Source of the DNA: Caulobacter endophyticus
GTDB taxonomy: Bacteria; Pseudomonadota; Alphaproteobacteria; Caulobacterales; Caulobacteraceae
NCBI RefSeq assembly: GCF_029543245.1
Contig: NZ_JARQWV010000009.1
Span: 124,001 to 188,000, forward strand
Direction of reading: 5' to 3'
DNA: 64,000 nucleotides
In this document: piece by piece, positions 24,401 through 34,798 of the stretch
How positions within the stretch are numbered: position 1 is the first letter of the stretch
How the letters are laid out: every line of letters begins with the position of its first letter
Notes under the pieces: generated by a model
Databases searched by the model: none
The model's input: only the letters and a program-made list of their open reading frames with translations
What the model was told of the DNA's origin: nothing
Translations under genes and position numbers: made by a program

Positions 24401-25108
24401 CCGCGTCTCCTCGCCCAGGCGCGAGGCGACCTGGTCGACATAGCGGCGCAGGATCGGCGACAGATAGGCGTCGACCACCGCCGTGTCGCCGCGCCCGACC
24501 AGCTTCATCAGCGGGCTGACCTCGTGGCTGGCCGACACCTGGGTGAAGCCGACCTCGCGGGCGATCGTCGCCACCCGCGCCTCGTGGTCGGTGAAGCGGA
24601 AGCCGTGCAGCAACACGATGGCCACGGCGCGGAAGCCGGCGTCGTACGCGGCCTTGAGGCCTTCGCGGGCGGCGGCTTCGTCCAGCGGACGCACCACCTC
24701 GCCGTCGACGCCGACGCGCTCGTCGATCTCGACGACGCGGGTGTAGAGGGCCTCGGGCTTGACGATGTTGCGGTCGAACAGCTTGGGCCGAGCCTGCTGG
24801 CCGATGCGCAGGGCGTCGGCGTGGCCCTTGGTGATCGCCAGGACCGTCGGCTCGCCCTTGCGTTCCAGGAGGGCGTTGGTGGCCACCGTGGTGCCCATCT
24901 TCACCGCCTCGACCATCCCACCGCCGCCCTGTTCGAGCAGGGCGCGGACGCCCGCGACGGCGGCGTCCTCGTACTGCTCGGGGTTCTCCGACAGCAGCTT
25001 GTGGGTGACCAGGCGGCCGTCGGGCCGGCGGGCGACGATGTCGGTGAAGGTGCCGCCGCGATCGATCCAGAATTCCCAGCCGGTCGCGCGCGGATCGTCG
25101 AGGGTCAT
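21500..25108 (-). CDS. 5-oxoprolinase (ATP-hydrolysing), fused HyuA-HyuB type
   Basis: This 1202-residue cytosolic enzyme joins a hydantoinase A half and a hydantoinase B half. The N-terminal half begins [20 protein letters not shown] and carries the ASKHA nucleotide loop [12 protein letters not shown]. The B half starts near residue 690 ([20 protein letters not shown]) and carries [17 protein letters not shown]. It opens 5-oxo-L-proline to glutamate using ATP, the eukaryotic-type OPLAH arrangement. Its full length matches fused 5-oxoprolinases. It stands alone, with no PxpABC genes nearby. Confidence 0.94.
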   Translation of the reverse strand: MTLDDPRATGWEFWIDRGGTFTDIVARRPDGRLVTHKLLSENPEQYEDAAVAGVRALLEQGGGGMVEAVKMGTTVATNALLERKGEPTVLAITKGHADALRIGQQARPKLFDRNIVKPEALYTRVVEIDERVGVDGEVVRPLDEAAAREGLKAAYDAGFRAVAIVLLHGFRFTDHEARVATIAREVGFTQVSASHEVSPLMKLVGRGDTAVVDAYLSPILRRYVDQVASRLGEETRLFFMQSNGGLTDARAFRGKDAILSGPAGGVVGMAKTAAEAGFSRVIGFDMGGTSTDVCHYAGEYERAYETVVAGVRMRAPMMNIHTVAAGGGSICSFDGARLRVGPASAGANPGPACYRRGGPLTVTDCNVMLGKLQPEFFPHVFGPDADQPLDRDVVVERFEALAAEIAAATGRVMSPAEIAEGFLTIAVENMAKAVRQISIQRGYDVTRYVLACFGGAGGQHACLVADALGMKTVMIHPFAGVLSAYGMGLADLRLLRETTIEQRLDEAAATLPARAAVLAAEAESALRAQDAPLVKVETEAALLLKYAGTDTPLRVPLTDAEGVKAAFEALHQRRFGFVSPATPLVVETLSVEAIGHADAGAALEPKSSASTGAPEPLAEVQVRLAGSTYAAPVFDRDEMAVDAEVSGPAIIREATGTTVVEPGWRAKVDAHLNLILDRVEALAPRRAAGTQADPVMLEVFNNLFMAVAEEMGFALQNTAYSVNIKERLDFSCALFDRDGNLIANAPHMPVHLGSMGDSVRAIRDGRANDGRGMKPGDVYMLNAPYAGGTHLPDVTVVMPVFDAAGALLFYVAARGHQGDIGGITPGSMPPGSRTVEEEGVLIENFLLVEGGRFLEAQTRALLASGKWPARNPDQNIGDLKAQVAACARGAESLTGLVAEFGQDVVEAYMAHVQDNAEEAVRRVLARLSDGAFAYELDDGSVVKVAITVDQAARTARVDFTGTSDQVPTNFNAPASICRAAALYVFRTLVDDEIPMNDGCLRPVELVIPEGSMLKPRYPAAVVAGNVETSQVVVDALYGALGVMAAAQGTMNNFTFGDERRQYYETICGGAGAGPDFDGADAVQTHMTNSRLTDPEVLETRYPVRVEAFSIRRGSGGAGEHRGGDGVVRTIGFREPMTVTLLSNRRRVAPFGLHGGASGALGLARIERADGSVQVLAATDEAQVAAGDRVIIETPGGGGWGEA

Positions 25109-25166
25109 GAGGCGGGGGCTCCGGATCAGTTCGCCCCGTGAATAGCCCCCGCCCCCGCTTCCGTCA

Positions 25167-25742
25167 TTACTTGAAGAGGCCCAGCAGGCTGGCGATGCCC
25201 CAGAGGCCCAGGCCCAGGAAGATCAGCGCCGCGCCGATGCGCACGTACTTCAGCGGCACGATCTTGGTCGCCGCCTCGCCCAGGTACACGGCCGGCACAT
25301 TGGCCAGCATCATGCCCAGCGTCGTGCCGGCGGCCACCAGGGTCACGTTGTGGAACTGCGCGCCCAGGGCCACGGTGGCGATCTGGGTCTTGTCCCCCAT
25401 CTCGACGAGGAAGAAGGCGACGGCCGTAGTGGCGAACACGCCGTAGCGACCGACCTTGCCGCCGTCCTCGTCGTCGGCCTTGTCGGGGATCAGCGCCCAC
25501 GCGGCCATGGCGATGAACGACAGGGCGATCAGCCACTGGAACCAGGCGCCCTGCAGGTACTGGGCGACCAGCGAACCGGCCAGCGCCGCCAGGGCGTGGT
25601 TCAGCAGGGTGGCGACCAGGATGCCCAGGATGATCGGGACCGGCTTCTTGAACCGCGTGGCCAGGATGATGGCCAGAAGCTGGGTCTTGTCGCCGATCTC
25701 GGCGATGGCCACGACCAGGGTCGAGACGAGCAGGGATTCCAT
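25167..25742 (-). CDS. mneA: GDT1/TMEM165 (UPF0016) family manganese exporter
   Basis: This 191-residue membrane protein has six predicted helices in two repeats. Each repeat carries the family hallmark E-x-[20 protein letters not shown] near residues 13-27 and [15 protein letters not shown] near 117-131. Bacterial members such as Vibrio MneA export Mn2+. ATG 25742 (MESLLVSTL) is the start; the longer frame to 25883 only reads through the leader. A yybP-ykoY manganese riboswitch in that leader supports Mn-induced expression and the transport role. The symbol follows the Vibrio homologue and is tentative. Confidence 0.9.
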   Translation of the reverse strand: MESLLVSTLVVAIAEIGDKTQLLAIILATRFKKPVPIILGILVATLLNHALAALAGSLVAQYLQGAWFQWLIALSFIAMAAWALIPDKADDEDGGKVGRYGVFATTAVAFFLVEMGDKTQIATVALGAQFHNVTLVAAGTTLGMMLANVPAVYLGEAATKIVPLKYVRIGAALIFLGLGLWGIASLLGLFK

Positions 25743-25815
25743 GAAACACCGTTGCGGGGCCGAGCGCAGACAAGACAACAGCGACCGTTTCCCCGCCCAG
25801 CCCGGACGGAAAACG

Positions 25816-25938
25816 ACGCCATTGGTCTCGCCAGGAAAGCTGTCGGTGCTTTCCTCGCCCGCGCCATGGATCCGAAGAGCCAAGTATGTTGACGGCGGGC
25901 CCCGCTGATAGGCGCGGGCGGCTACTCCCCAAGGGATG
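25816..25938 (-). promoter_or_regulatory. yybP-ykoY manganese riboswitch
   Basis: Read on the minus strand, the leader contains GGGGAGTAGC (25930-25921), then CGTCAACATACTTGG, a GGAAAGC/GCTTTCC hairpin, and TGGCGAGACC (ending at 25824), in that order. These are the conserved 5' loop, middle and 3' loop elements of the Mn2+-sensing yybP-ykoY class. The closing P1 stem pairs CCTTGG with CCAATGG. About 75 nt remain to the exporter start codon for the expression platform. This class is known to turn on Mn exporters when Mn2+ is high. Confidence 0.9.
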
Positions 25939-26027
25939 CCGGCCGTGTACCCGCCGCCGCCCTCAGGATCAAGCAGAGAGCCATTCGCAAGTTGCAGGGT
26001 GGTCGGCTGGCGGACGCTCCACGCCCC

Positions 26028-26047
26028 TCTCTCTTTGAGAGAGGGAT
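26028..26047. terminator. Hairpin after the DUF2793 gene
   Basis: CCTCTCTC TTT GAGAGAGG forms a short perfect stem right after the DUF2793 stop codon. It lacks a long T tract, so its role as a terminator is tentative. It may be a decayed half of a palindromic repeat. Confidence 0.4.
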
Positions 26048-26048
26048 C

Positions 26049-26786
26049 CTAAACCGCCGCAGGCGCTTCGAACCGCAGCATCTGGATCGACACCCGTACC
26101 TTGCCGGAAACGAAGTTGCCGCCGGCCGCAGTGAGCACCACCGGCGTGTCGACGTAGAAAGCCGTCGGCCCCACCACGCCGATGTTCGACGCGTTCAGCG
26201 CCACGCCCAGCGAGGCGCCGAACTTGCCGGTCTCGCCGGCGATCCCGCAACTGTAGGAGACCGCGCCGGTGACGGCCGCGCTGGTGCGGGTGGAGACGCC
26301 CAGCACGATGGAACGGGCCGGGATCACGGCGGCCGTGGTCACCGAGGCGCCCGTGAGCGTCGCCTCGACCTCGACGATCTCGACGCGGATGTCGGCGCCG
26401 AACGGCGAGCGGGCGGCGGTCAGGCTCCGGAAAGTCGAGGACAGCGCCACCCAGGCCGAGCCGGTGAACACGGCCATCTGGCCTTCGTCGGCGATCCAGG
26501 CGGTGAAGCCGGCGGCGGGCGCGATGGCCTCCCAGGCCCCGGCCTCGAAGCGCATCAGGCTGTGGGCGGGCGCGGCCGCCCAGTCGGCGCCGGTCGCGAC
26601 GGCGGGACGGATCCACATGGCGCCGTCGGCGGGCGCGGACGGCTGGCCCGAGGTCGTGCGGCTGATCACGCAGGGCTGAACGAGGCCGTCCAGCCGCGCG
26701 AGGCCCTCGTTGACGGTGACATGCTTCTGGGCTTGCCCCGCGGCCACATAGGGCAGCGAAAGACGGGGCGTGGCGGCGTCGGACAT
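26049..26786 (-). CDS. DUF2793 domain protein, phage/GTA tail-associated type
   Basis: This 245-residue protein opens with ATPRLSLPYVAAGQAQKHVT and VNEGLARLD, the strong signature of DUF2793, found near tail genes of prophages and gene transfer agents in alphaproteobacteria. The middle part (GAMWIRPAVATGADWAAAPA; GFTAWIADEGQMAVFTGSAW) follows the family; the C-terminal 100 residues look like a beta-rich receptor-binding or spike domain. No other phage gene is in the window, so this is an orphan cargo or relic. It appears intact. Confidence 0.88.
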   Translation of the reverse strand: MSDAATPRLSLPYVAAGQAQKHVTVNEGLARLDGLVQPCVISRTTSGQPSAPADGAMWIRPAVATGADWAAAPAHSLMRFEAGAWEAIAPAAGFTAWIADEGQMAVFTGSAWVALSSTFRSLTAARSPFGADIRVEIVEVEATLTGASVTTAAVIPARSIVLGVSTRTSAAVTGAVSYSCGIAGETGKFGASLGVALNASNIGVVGPTAFYVDTPVVLTAAGGNFVSGKVRVSIQMLRFEAPAAV

Positions 26787-26879
26787 GAGGCGCTCCTGGC
26801 GGGTTTCGAACCCGCCAAGGATCGCCGCGCCGGAGTCGCCGGGGACGAAGCCACCTTTGTCCCCGGCTCCATCCCCGTC

Positions 26880-27887
26880 CTACTCGGCGGCGAAAGCCAG
26901 GCGGTTGCCGGCCGTCAGCGCGGTCTTGGCCGCCAGCTCGGCCTTTGCGTCCTCATATTCTTCCGCCAGCCTGGCGATGCGTTCGGCGACCGGCAGCACT
27001 TCCTTGATCGCACCGATGCCCTGGCCCGAGCCCCAGATGTCGCGCCAGGCCTTGGCGTCCTGGTTGCCGCCCGAGCCGAAGCTCATCTTCGAGGGATCGC
27101 TTTCCGGCAGGTTGTCGGGGTCGAGACCCGCGGCGACGATCGACTGGCGCAGATAGTTGCCGTGCACGCCGGTGAAGAGGTTCGAATAGACGATGTCGCT
27201 GGCGTTGGCCTCGGTGATCGTCCGCTTGTAGGCCTCGGGCGCATTGGCCTCTTCCGTCGCGATGAAGGCCGAGCCGATATAGGCCAGGTCCGCGCCCATG
27301 GCCTGGGCCGACAGGATCGAGCGGCCGCTGGCGATGGCGCCCGACAGGGCCACCGGGCCGTCGAACCAGGTGCGGATTTCCTGCACAAGGGCGAAGGGCG
27401 AGATCGCGCCCGCGTGGCCGCCGGCGCCGGCCGCCACGGGAATCAGGCCGTCGGCCCCCTTCTCGATGGCCTTGCGGGCGAAGCGGTCGTTGATGACGTC
27501 GTGCAGGGTGATGCCGCCGTACGAGTGGATCGCCTGGTTCAGGTCCTCGCGCGCGCCCAGCGAGGTGATCACCACCGGCACCTTGTATTTCACGCACAGC
27601 TCGATGTCCTGCTCGAGCCGGTTGTTGGTCTTGTGGACGATCTGGTTCACGGCGAACGGGGCCGAGGGCATGTCCGGATGGGCCTTGTCCCAGGCGGCCA
27701 GTTCCTCGGTGATGCGGGCCAGCCACTCGTCCAGCTGCGACAGCGGGCGGGCGTTCAGCGACGGGAACGAGCCGACGATGCCGGCCTTGCACTCGGCGAT
27801 GACGAGGTCCGGATTGCTGATGATGAACAGCGGCGAGGCGATCACCGGCAGGCGCAGACGGTCACGCAGGATGGGCGGCAGGGCCAT
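26880..27887 (-). CDS. Nitronate monooxygenase (2-nitropropane dioxygenase family)
   Basis: This 335-residue FMN enzyme has a TIM-barrel fold. Visible are RLRLPVIASPLFIISNPDLV at the N-terminus, GLIPVAAGAGGHAG in the flavin phosphate region, and GPVALSGAIASGRSILSAQA and MGADLAYIGSAFIATEE near the cofactor. It would oxidise toxic nitronates such as propionate-3-nitronate. ATG 27887 follows AGGAG; the upstream frame has no support. It is divergent from the methylmalonyl-CoA mutase genes, and propionate-3-nitronate is related to propionyl chemistry, so a metabolic link is possible (inference). Confidence 0.9.
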   Translation of the reverse strand: MALPPILRDRLRLPVIASPLFIISNPDLVIAECKAGIVGSFPSLNARPLSQLDEWLARITEELAAWDKAHPDMPSAPFAVNQIVHKTNNRLEQDIELCVKYKVPVVITSLGAREDLNQAIHSYGGITLHDVINDRFARKAIEKGADGLIPVAAGAGGHAGAISPFALVQEIRTWFDGPVALSGAIASGRSILSAQAMGADLAYIGSAFIATEEANAPEAYKRTITEANASDIVYSNLFTGVHGNYLRQSIVAAGLDPDNLPESDPSKMSFGSGGNQDAKAWRDIWGSGQGIGAIKEVLPVAERIARLAEEYEDAKAELAAKTALTAGNRLAFAAE

Positions 27888-28047
27888 GGGACGGGGATCT
27901 CCTCGTTCCGCGACGTCACGCGCCGCGCATGTTAACAGCGTTAGCTTAAACGCCTGTTCATGGGACTTGCAAGCGCTTGACCTCCGTGGCGGCAGGCGCG
28001 CAACTGCGTCAAAATAGAAGAATGCCGCACTGCAGGAGAACCCCGTC
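27888..28047. promoter_or_regulatory. Divergent promoter region of nitronate monooxygenase and mutA
   Basis: This 160-bp gap contains TTAACAGCGTTAGCTTAA at 27932-27949, an imperfect inverted repeat with TTAA at both ends. It could be an operator for either gene. It does not fit the CtrA spacing TTAA-N7-TTAA. Confidence 0.35.
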
Positions 28048-29511
28048 GTGAGCGAGGCGCCCGCCCAACTGGCCGACGACTTCGGCCCGCCCGACGAAGC
28101 CCTGGCCCAGGCCAAGTGGTTGAAACTGGTCGAAAAGACCCTGAAAGGGGCCGACTTCGACGAGACCCTGACGCGCGCCACGCCGGACGGCGTCGCCATC
28201 CGCCCGCTCTACACCGCCGACGACGCCGTGACCGTGGCCCGCGACCTGCGCGCCCGCGACATCGACCGTCCCTGGGACCTGCGCACCCGCGTCGCCCATC
28301 CCGATCCCAAGCACGCCAATGGCGAGATCCTGAAGGACCTGGAGAACGGCGCGGCCTCGGTGCTGCTGGCGCTCGATCCGACAGGTGAGGCCGGCGTCGC
28401 CGTCGGTTCGCGCGAGGACCTGGCCCGCGTGCTTGACGGCGTGCTGCTCGACCTGGCGCCCGTGGCGCTGGACGCCGGCTTCCTGGGCCCCAAGGCCGCC
28501 GACTGGCTGGCCAGCCTGGCCAAGGCCGCGCCGAACGCTCCCCTCGCCTTCCACATGGATCCGCTGACCGCCTGGATGCAGGCCGGCGTCAGTCCCGGCC
28601 CGATCGAGAGCCACTTGTTCAGCGCCGCCACGGTTGGCGCGCGCCTGGCCGAAACCTACGCCACCGCCAGCCTGTTCCTGGCCACGGGCCGCGCGGTGCA
28701 CGAGGCCGGCGGCTCCAACGCCGAGGAGCTGGCGGTGATGGCCGCCGGCGCCGTCGCCTACGCCAAGGCCCTGGTCCGTTCAGGCCTGTCGATGGAAGAC
28801 GCCTGGTCGCGGATCGTGCTGGGCGTCAGCCTGGACGGCGAATACTTCACGGGCGTGGCCAAGGTGCGCGCCGTTCGGTCGCTGTGGGCGCAGTTGACCA
28901 AGGCCTGCGGCGTCGACGTCCCCGCCCGCATCGAGGCCCGCTCCTCACAGCGGATGCTGGCCCGGGCCGACGCCTGGACCAACCTGCTGCGCCTGACCGC
29001 CGCCGGCTTCGCCGGCGCGGTGGGCGGCGCTGATACGGTGATCCTCGGAAACTTCACCGACGCCATCGGCCTGCCGACCGCCTTCGCCCGCCGCCAGGCC
29101 CGCAACACCCAGCTCGTCCTGATGGAGGAGAGCCACCTGGGGCGTGTCGCCGACCCGGCCGGCGGGGCCTGGTATCTCGACACCCTGACCGACCAGCTGG
29201 CCCGCGCCGCCTGGGGCGGCTTCCAGGCCATCGAGGCCGACGGCGGGATCATCAAGGCGCTGGAAAGCGGCCTGATCGCCGACATCGTCGCCGAGACGCG
29301 CGAAGGCCAGGAAGCCTCCTTCGCCGACAAGAGCCGCAAGATCCTGGGCGTCACCGCCTTCCCCAACGCCGACGACAAGACGCCCGATGTGGAGACGCCC
29401 GATCCGGCCGCCTTCGCCGTCGATGGTCCCGACCCGCGCCTGCCCGGCCCCGACAGCCGCTGCCCGCCCCTGACGCCCATCCGCTTCGCCGCCGCCTTCG
29501 AGGGAGCCTGA
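28048..29511 (+). CDS. mutA: Methylmalonyl-CoA mutase small (beta) subunit
   Basis: This 487-residue partner of MutB is homologous to the catalytic barrel but lacks the B12-binding DxHxxG motif at its C-terminus. Segments such as AKWLKLVEKTLKGADFDETL and ANLLRLTAAGFAGAVGGAD are typical (the latter in the form WTNLLRLTAAGFAGAVGGA). The heterodimer interconverts methylmalonyl-CoA and succinyl-CoA. Start GTG 28048 has AGGAG about 10 nt upstream. It is followed by mutB after 3 bp, and both genes have normal length. Confidence 0.93.
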   Translation: MSEAPAQLADDFGPPDEALAQAKWLKLVEKTLKGADFDETLTRATPDGVAIRPLYTADDAVTVARDLRARDIDRPWDLRTRVAHPDPKHANGEILKDLENGAASVLLALDPTGEAGVAVGSREDLARVLDGVLLDLAPVALDAGFLGPKAADWLASLAKAAPNAPLAFHMDPLTAWMQAGVSPGPIESHLFSAATVGARLAETYATASLFLATGRAVHEAGGSNAEELAVMAAGAVAYAKALVRSGLSMEDAWSRIVLGVSLDGEYFTGVAKVRAVRSLWAQLTKACGVDVPARIEARSSQRMLARADAWTNLLRLTAAGFAGAVGGADTVILGNFTDAIGLPTAFARRQARNTQLVLMEESHLGRVADPAGGAWYLDTLTDQLARAAWGGFQAIEADGGIIKALESGLIADIVAETREGQEASFADKSRKILGVTAFPNADDKTPDVETPDPAAFAVDGPDPRLPGPDSRCPPLTPIRFAAAFEGA

Positions 29512-29514
29512 GCC

Positions 29515-31667
<2,153 letters not shown>

Positions 31668-31671
<4 letters not shown>

Positions 31672-32171
31672 GGGTCACGACTGCCGACCTTCCTCATCCG
31701 TCCGCGTACGAGAGCTTCCATCCCTTCCTGAAGGACGTGTTCAGCCAGTGGCACGCCACGCCCTTCACGCTGGAGGGCCTCGACTTCGCCACCGCCGAGC
31801 AGTGGATGATGTACGGCAAGGCGCGCCTGTTCGGCGACGAGGCGGTCGCGACTGCGATCCTGGCCACGCCCGATCCCTCGGTGCAGAAGCGCCTGGGACA
31901 GACGGTCGCCGGCTTCGAGCAGGAGGCCTGGGACACCTGGAAGGTCGACATCGTCCATCGCGGCAGCCTGGCGAAGTTCGGCCAGAACGACGGCGCGCGC
32001 CGCCAACTCCTGGCCACCGGCGAGGCCATGCTGGTCGAGGCCAATCCTCGCGACTGGATCTGGGGCGTCGGCCTGTCGGTGGACGATCCGGCCGTTCACC
32101 AGGCGCAGGACTGGAAGGGCGAGAACCTGCTGGGCCGGATCCTGACGGACGTGCGCAGCAAGCTCGGCTGA
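31668..32171 (+). CDS. NADAR family protein (YbiA-like N-glycosidase)
   Basis: This 167-residue protein matches the NADAR/YbiA family: [20 protein letters not shown], the [19 protein letters not shown] motif, and a C-terminal [16 protein letters not shown] segment with conserved Asp and Trp. Known members hydrolyse N-glycosidic bonds in riboflavin intermediates (damage control) or remove ADP-ribose from DNA. Start GTG 31668 overlaps the mutB stop (GTGA), giving translational coupling to a B12 enzyme, which is unexpected for the family. Which substrate this one uses is open. Confidence 0.88.
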
Positions 32172-32262
32172 CGCCCACTCTGCACCGTTTCTCCACCGCC
32201 TTCGCCGCGCCGTCTGCACCGCCTTCCCGCCGAATGCGGCTCGCGCTAACGGGAAGGTGAAC

Positions 32263-32724
32263 ATGCAGCGGACAGGGCGAAGAACCACGCCGAACCGGGT
32301 CTTCCTGGCGACGATCTTTTCGTTCGCTGCGCCGTCAGTGATCCTGAGCCAGGCCGTCTACTGGAGCATTTACGCCGGCCAGCCGTCCTCGTCGCTCAAC
32401 GACGGCCTGACCCTGATTCCGGTCATGGTGGTCTTCGGCGCCTTCATCGGCTGGCCGTTCGTCCTGGTCGCCATGACCGCCTGGGCGATCCTCGACCGCT
32501 TCAACATCCACTACGCCTGGGCGGCGGCCCTGGTCGGGACGGCGACCGGCCTCACGGTCGCCTGGTATACGCTGCGCCAGAAGATGCTGCCGCCCGATCT
32601 CGCCTGGCCGCTGTGCATCGGCGCGGGCCTCTTCACTGCCCTCGGCGTCTGGTGGATCGCTTACGGCCGCCAGGGCGCGCTGAAGCGCCCTGCCCCGCCT
32701 CGGCGCGCGCCGCTCACGCTCTGA
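32263..32724 (+). CDS. Hypothetical integral membrane protein
   Basis: This 153-residue protein has four predicted membrane helices (VFLATIFSFAAPSVILSQAV; LTLIPVMVVFGAFIGWPFV; YAWAAALVGTATGLTVAWYT; WPLCIGAGLFTALGVWWIAY) and a basic C-terminal tail. No family was recognised. ATG 32263 is preferred because GGAAGG lies 6 nt upstream; GTG 32257 is an alternative in the same frame. It lies 91 bp after the NADAR gene, possibly on the same transcript. Confidence 0.75.
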   Translation: MQRTGRRTTPNRVFLATIFSFAAPSVILSQAVYWSIYAGQPSSSLNDGLTLIPVMVVFGAFIGWPFVLVAMTAWAILDRFNIHYAWAAALVGTATGLTVAWYTLRQKMLPPDLAWPLCIGAGLFTALGVWWIAYGRQGALKRPAPPRRAPLTL

Positions 32725-32769
32725 CGGCACGGCGTTACGCGCCGTGACACCCGTGCTATCGTCGCGCCC

Positions 32770-33348
32770 ATGAACGCTCCGGGCCGCCTTGCCGAAACCG
32801 TCGCGCCGTACCGCTTCACGTATGACGACGTGCTGCGCATGGTCGAGGCCGGCATTCTGGCGGACGACGCCCGCGTCGAGCTGATCGAGGGGGAACTGAT
32901 CGCGGTGTCGCCGGAAAGCGTTCCTCATGTTCGCTGTCGGCGCTGGCTGACCCAATTCTTCACCCGTCGGCTGTTCGAAGGTCAGTGGGAGATCAATTCG
33001 GACGCGCCGATCCGCCTCGACGACCAGACCGCGCCCGAACCCGATCTGGCTATCTTTCCGAGCACGGTGCACGACCGCGATCTCAGGGGCAGCGACATCG
33101 TGCTGGCGGTCGAGGTGTCGGTTTCAAGCCAGGCCTTGGATCTGGGCAGGAAGGCCGATCTCTACGCCTCAGCGGGCGTTCGTGAGTATTGGGTCGTGGA
33201 CGTTTCGAGCCAGCGCCTGATCGTCCATCGCGAACCGACGGCCGGCGGCTATCGCTCGATCTGGGAGGAAGGCGTCCGCGGCGGCGTGGCGCCCCAGGCC
33301 TTCCCGCACCTGGAAATCCGTGTCGCAGACCTGCCGCTGACCGACTAG
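32770..33348 (+). CDS. Uma2 family (DUF820) putative restriction-like endonuclease
   Basis: This 192-residue protein of the Uma2/DUF820 family has a PD-(D/E)XK nuclease-like fold. Features are FTYDDVLRMVEAGILADDAR, RVELIEGELIAVSPES, the acidic pair in APEPDLAIF and the LAVEVSVSSQALDLGRKADL stretch with the final Glu and Lys, then REYWVVDV. Family members are abundant in cyanobacteria and scattered in other bacteria; the function is unproven. It may act on DNA. There is no methylase or toxin partner next to it. Its end overlaps the DUF4112 gene by 4 bp on the opposite strand. Confidence 0.88.
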   Translation: MNAPGRLAETVAPYRFTYDDVLRMVEAGILADDARVELIEGELIAVSPESVPHVRCRRWLTQFFTRRLFEGQWEINSDAPIRLDDQTAPEPDLAIFPSTVHDRDLRGSDIVLAVEVSVSSQALDLGRKADLYASAGVREYWVVDVSSQRLIVHREPTAGGYRSIWEEGVRGGVAPQAFPHLEIRVADLPLTD

Positions 33349-33800
33349 CGCTTCCCGGCCTTCGTCTTCTTCTTCCGGCGCTTGAGGTCGATCTCCTCGG
33401 GCGCGCCGTGGCGGGCCTCGATGTCCTTCTGCAGCGCCTTGGCGGCCATCAGGTGGCCGGGGAACAGGGTGTCGACCGCCCAGCCGACGACGGGCACGGC
33501 GCTGGTCGAGCTGTCGAACAGCATGTAGGCGGCCATCCGCGCCACGGTCGGCAGCGACGCGCGGGCCTGCCAGGCGTGATACCCAAGCACCGCCGCCGCG
33601 CCCAGGCTGTAGGCGGTGTTGGCGCCCGGCACCCAGGCCAGCACGCCGTCGAGGCCGATGCCGATGGGGCCGACCCCGATCAGCCGGTCGGACAGGCGCT
33701 TGATGGTCTCGGCGTTGCGCCAGGCCTTGTGCGCCCGCTGTCGATGGCCGGCGGGGCCCTCATCGATCACTTCGCCTTGCAGGACGGCTTCGTCGGTCAT
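33345..33800 (-). CDS. DUF4112 membrane protein (copy 1)
   Basis: This 151-residue DUF4112 protein has a core LSDRLIGVGPIGIGLDGVLA followed by hydrophobic helices (YSLGAAAVLGYHAWQARASL; MLFDSSTSAVPVVGWAVDTL). The C-terminal tail is highly basic (LKRRKKKTKAGKR). The function is unknown. A divergent paralogue lies 32 bp upstream on the same strand (33833-34327), so this is a tandem pair. Confidence 0.82.
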   Translation of the reverse strand: MTDEAVLQGEVIDEGPAGHRQRAHKAWRNAETIKRLSDRLIGVGPIGIGLDGVLAWVPGANTAYSLGAAAVLGYHAWQARASLPTVARMAAYMLFDSSTSAVPVVGWAVDTLFPGHLMAAKALQKDIEARHGAPEEIDLKRRKKKTKAGKR

Positions 33801-33832
33801 GCTGTCTCAACGCCTCGCCGCAAGCTTGGTTG

Positions 33833-34327
33833 TCAGCCCAGGAACACCACCCGGCGCTTTTCCTTGCCCGAGCGGATGCGTTCGAGCAGGTCGCGATATT
33901 CGGCCGTGCCTTGAGCGTCCTTGCGCGATCCCTCGAAATAGATCGTGTCGTCCATGTGCTTGAGCAACATCCCGCCGGCCCACTTCTGGCCGGTGAACAG
34001 GGTGTCGGCCACCGCGCCCAGGCCCGGCGGCCCCAGCGGCAGCAGGGCGTCGATCAACAGCACGGCGGTCATCTGGATCAGGATCATCGGTGCGGCCCGG
34101 GCGCGCACGCCGTCGAACAGCAGCACCCCGCCCGCGCCCAGCGAGTAGAGCGAGCCCGCCCCGCCGAACCAGGCCAGTATGCCGTCCAGGCCGATGCCCA
34201 CCGGCCCGACGCCGATGATGTTGTCGGACAGCTTGACCGTGCGCTCGACGCTGCCCCGGATGTTGTGCAGGTCGAGATGCGATTTGGCGAAGAACAACGG
34301 CCAGCCCCCCAGCTTCAGCGCGGGCAA
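33833..34327 (-). CDS. DUF4112 membrane protein (copy 2)
   Basis: This protein of up to 164 residues is clearly paralogous to the downstream gene: VKLSDNIIGVGPVGIGLDGI aligns with its LSDRLIGVGPIGIGLDG core, and VADTLFTGQKWAGGMLLKHM aligns with its VDTLFPGHLMAAKAL. Membrane helices surround the core. The only available start is TTG 34327, since a stop lies three codons upstream; the ribosome-binding site is weak, so the exact start is uncertain. The function is unknown. Confidence 0.72.
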   Translation of the reverse strand: MPALKLGGWPLFFAKSHLDLHNIRGSVERTVKLSDNIIGVGPVGIGLDGILAWFGGAGSLYSLGAGGVLLFDGVRARAAPMILIQMTAVLLIDALLPLGPPGLGAVADTLFTGQKWAGGMLLKHMDDTIYFEGSRKDAQGTAEYRDLLERIRSGKEKRRVVFLG

Positions 34328-34450
34328 TCTGCCTCAAGGCCAGGCTTGCCGGAAGCCGGTTTCCCGCCTGAGGGGAAACTTCGCCGTATCGCGTCGCGTG
34401 CAACGCCGGAGCCCCTCGCGGCGGGCCCCGTTTATGCTTAACTATGCGCC

Positions 34451-34789
34451 ATGAGCGAAGGACCCGCAGGCATGCTGATCTCGACCACCCCGTTCATCGA
34501 GGGCCGTCCGGTCAAGGAGTACAAGGGTGCGGTCTATTCCCAGGCGATCCTCGGCGCCAATGTCGTTCTCGACCTGCTGGCCTCGATCCGCGACTTCATC
34601 GGCGGCCGATCCAGTTCCTACGAGCGGGTGCTGGAACGCGCCCGCGAGGACGCCCTGAAGGGCCTGATGAAGGAAGCCCAGAAGGTCGGCGCCAACGCCA
34701 TCCTGGCGGTCGATCTCGACTACAACACCGTCGGCCCCAACGGCCAGATGATGATGGTTTCGGTTTCCGGCACGGCGGTCGTCCTCTAA
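34451..34789 (+). CDS. YbjQ family (UPF0145) protein
   Basis: This 112-residue protein belongs to the YbjQ/UPF0145 heavy-metal-binding-like family. ISTTPFIEGRPVKEYKGAV at the N-terminus, AREDALKGLMKEAQKVGANA and ILAVDLDYNTVG are diagnostic. Members form pentameric rings; their role is unknown. ATG 34451 (MSEGPAG) and ATG 34472 (MLISTT) are both possible. It is 9 bp upstream of meaB on the same strand, so probably cotranscribed. Confidence 0.87.
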   Translation: MSEGPAGMLISTTPFIEGRPVKEYKGAVYSQAILGANVVLDLLASIRDFIGGRSSSYERVLERAREDALKGLMKEAQKVGANAILAVDLDYNTVGPNGQMMMVSVSGTAVVL

Positions 34790-34798
34790 GTCGGGGGC

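Noticed and set aside
27932..27949. TTAA..TTAA pair as a CtrA binding site
   Set aside because: The spacing is 10 bp, not the 7 bp of the CtrA consensus.
32770..33348. Uma2 gene as part of a restriction or defence island
   Set aside because: No methyltransferase, helicase or other defence gene is adjacent; the neighbours are metabolic or DUF membrane proteins.
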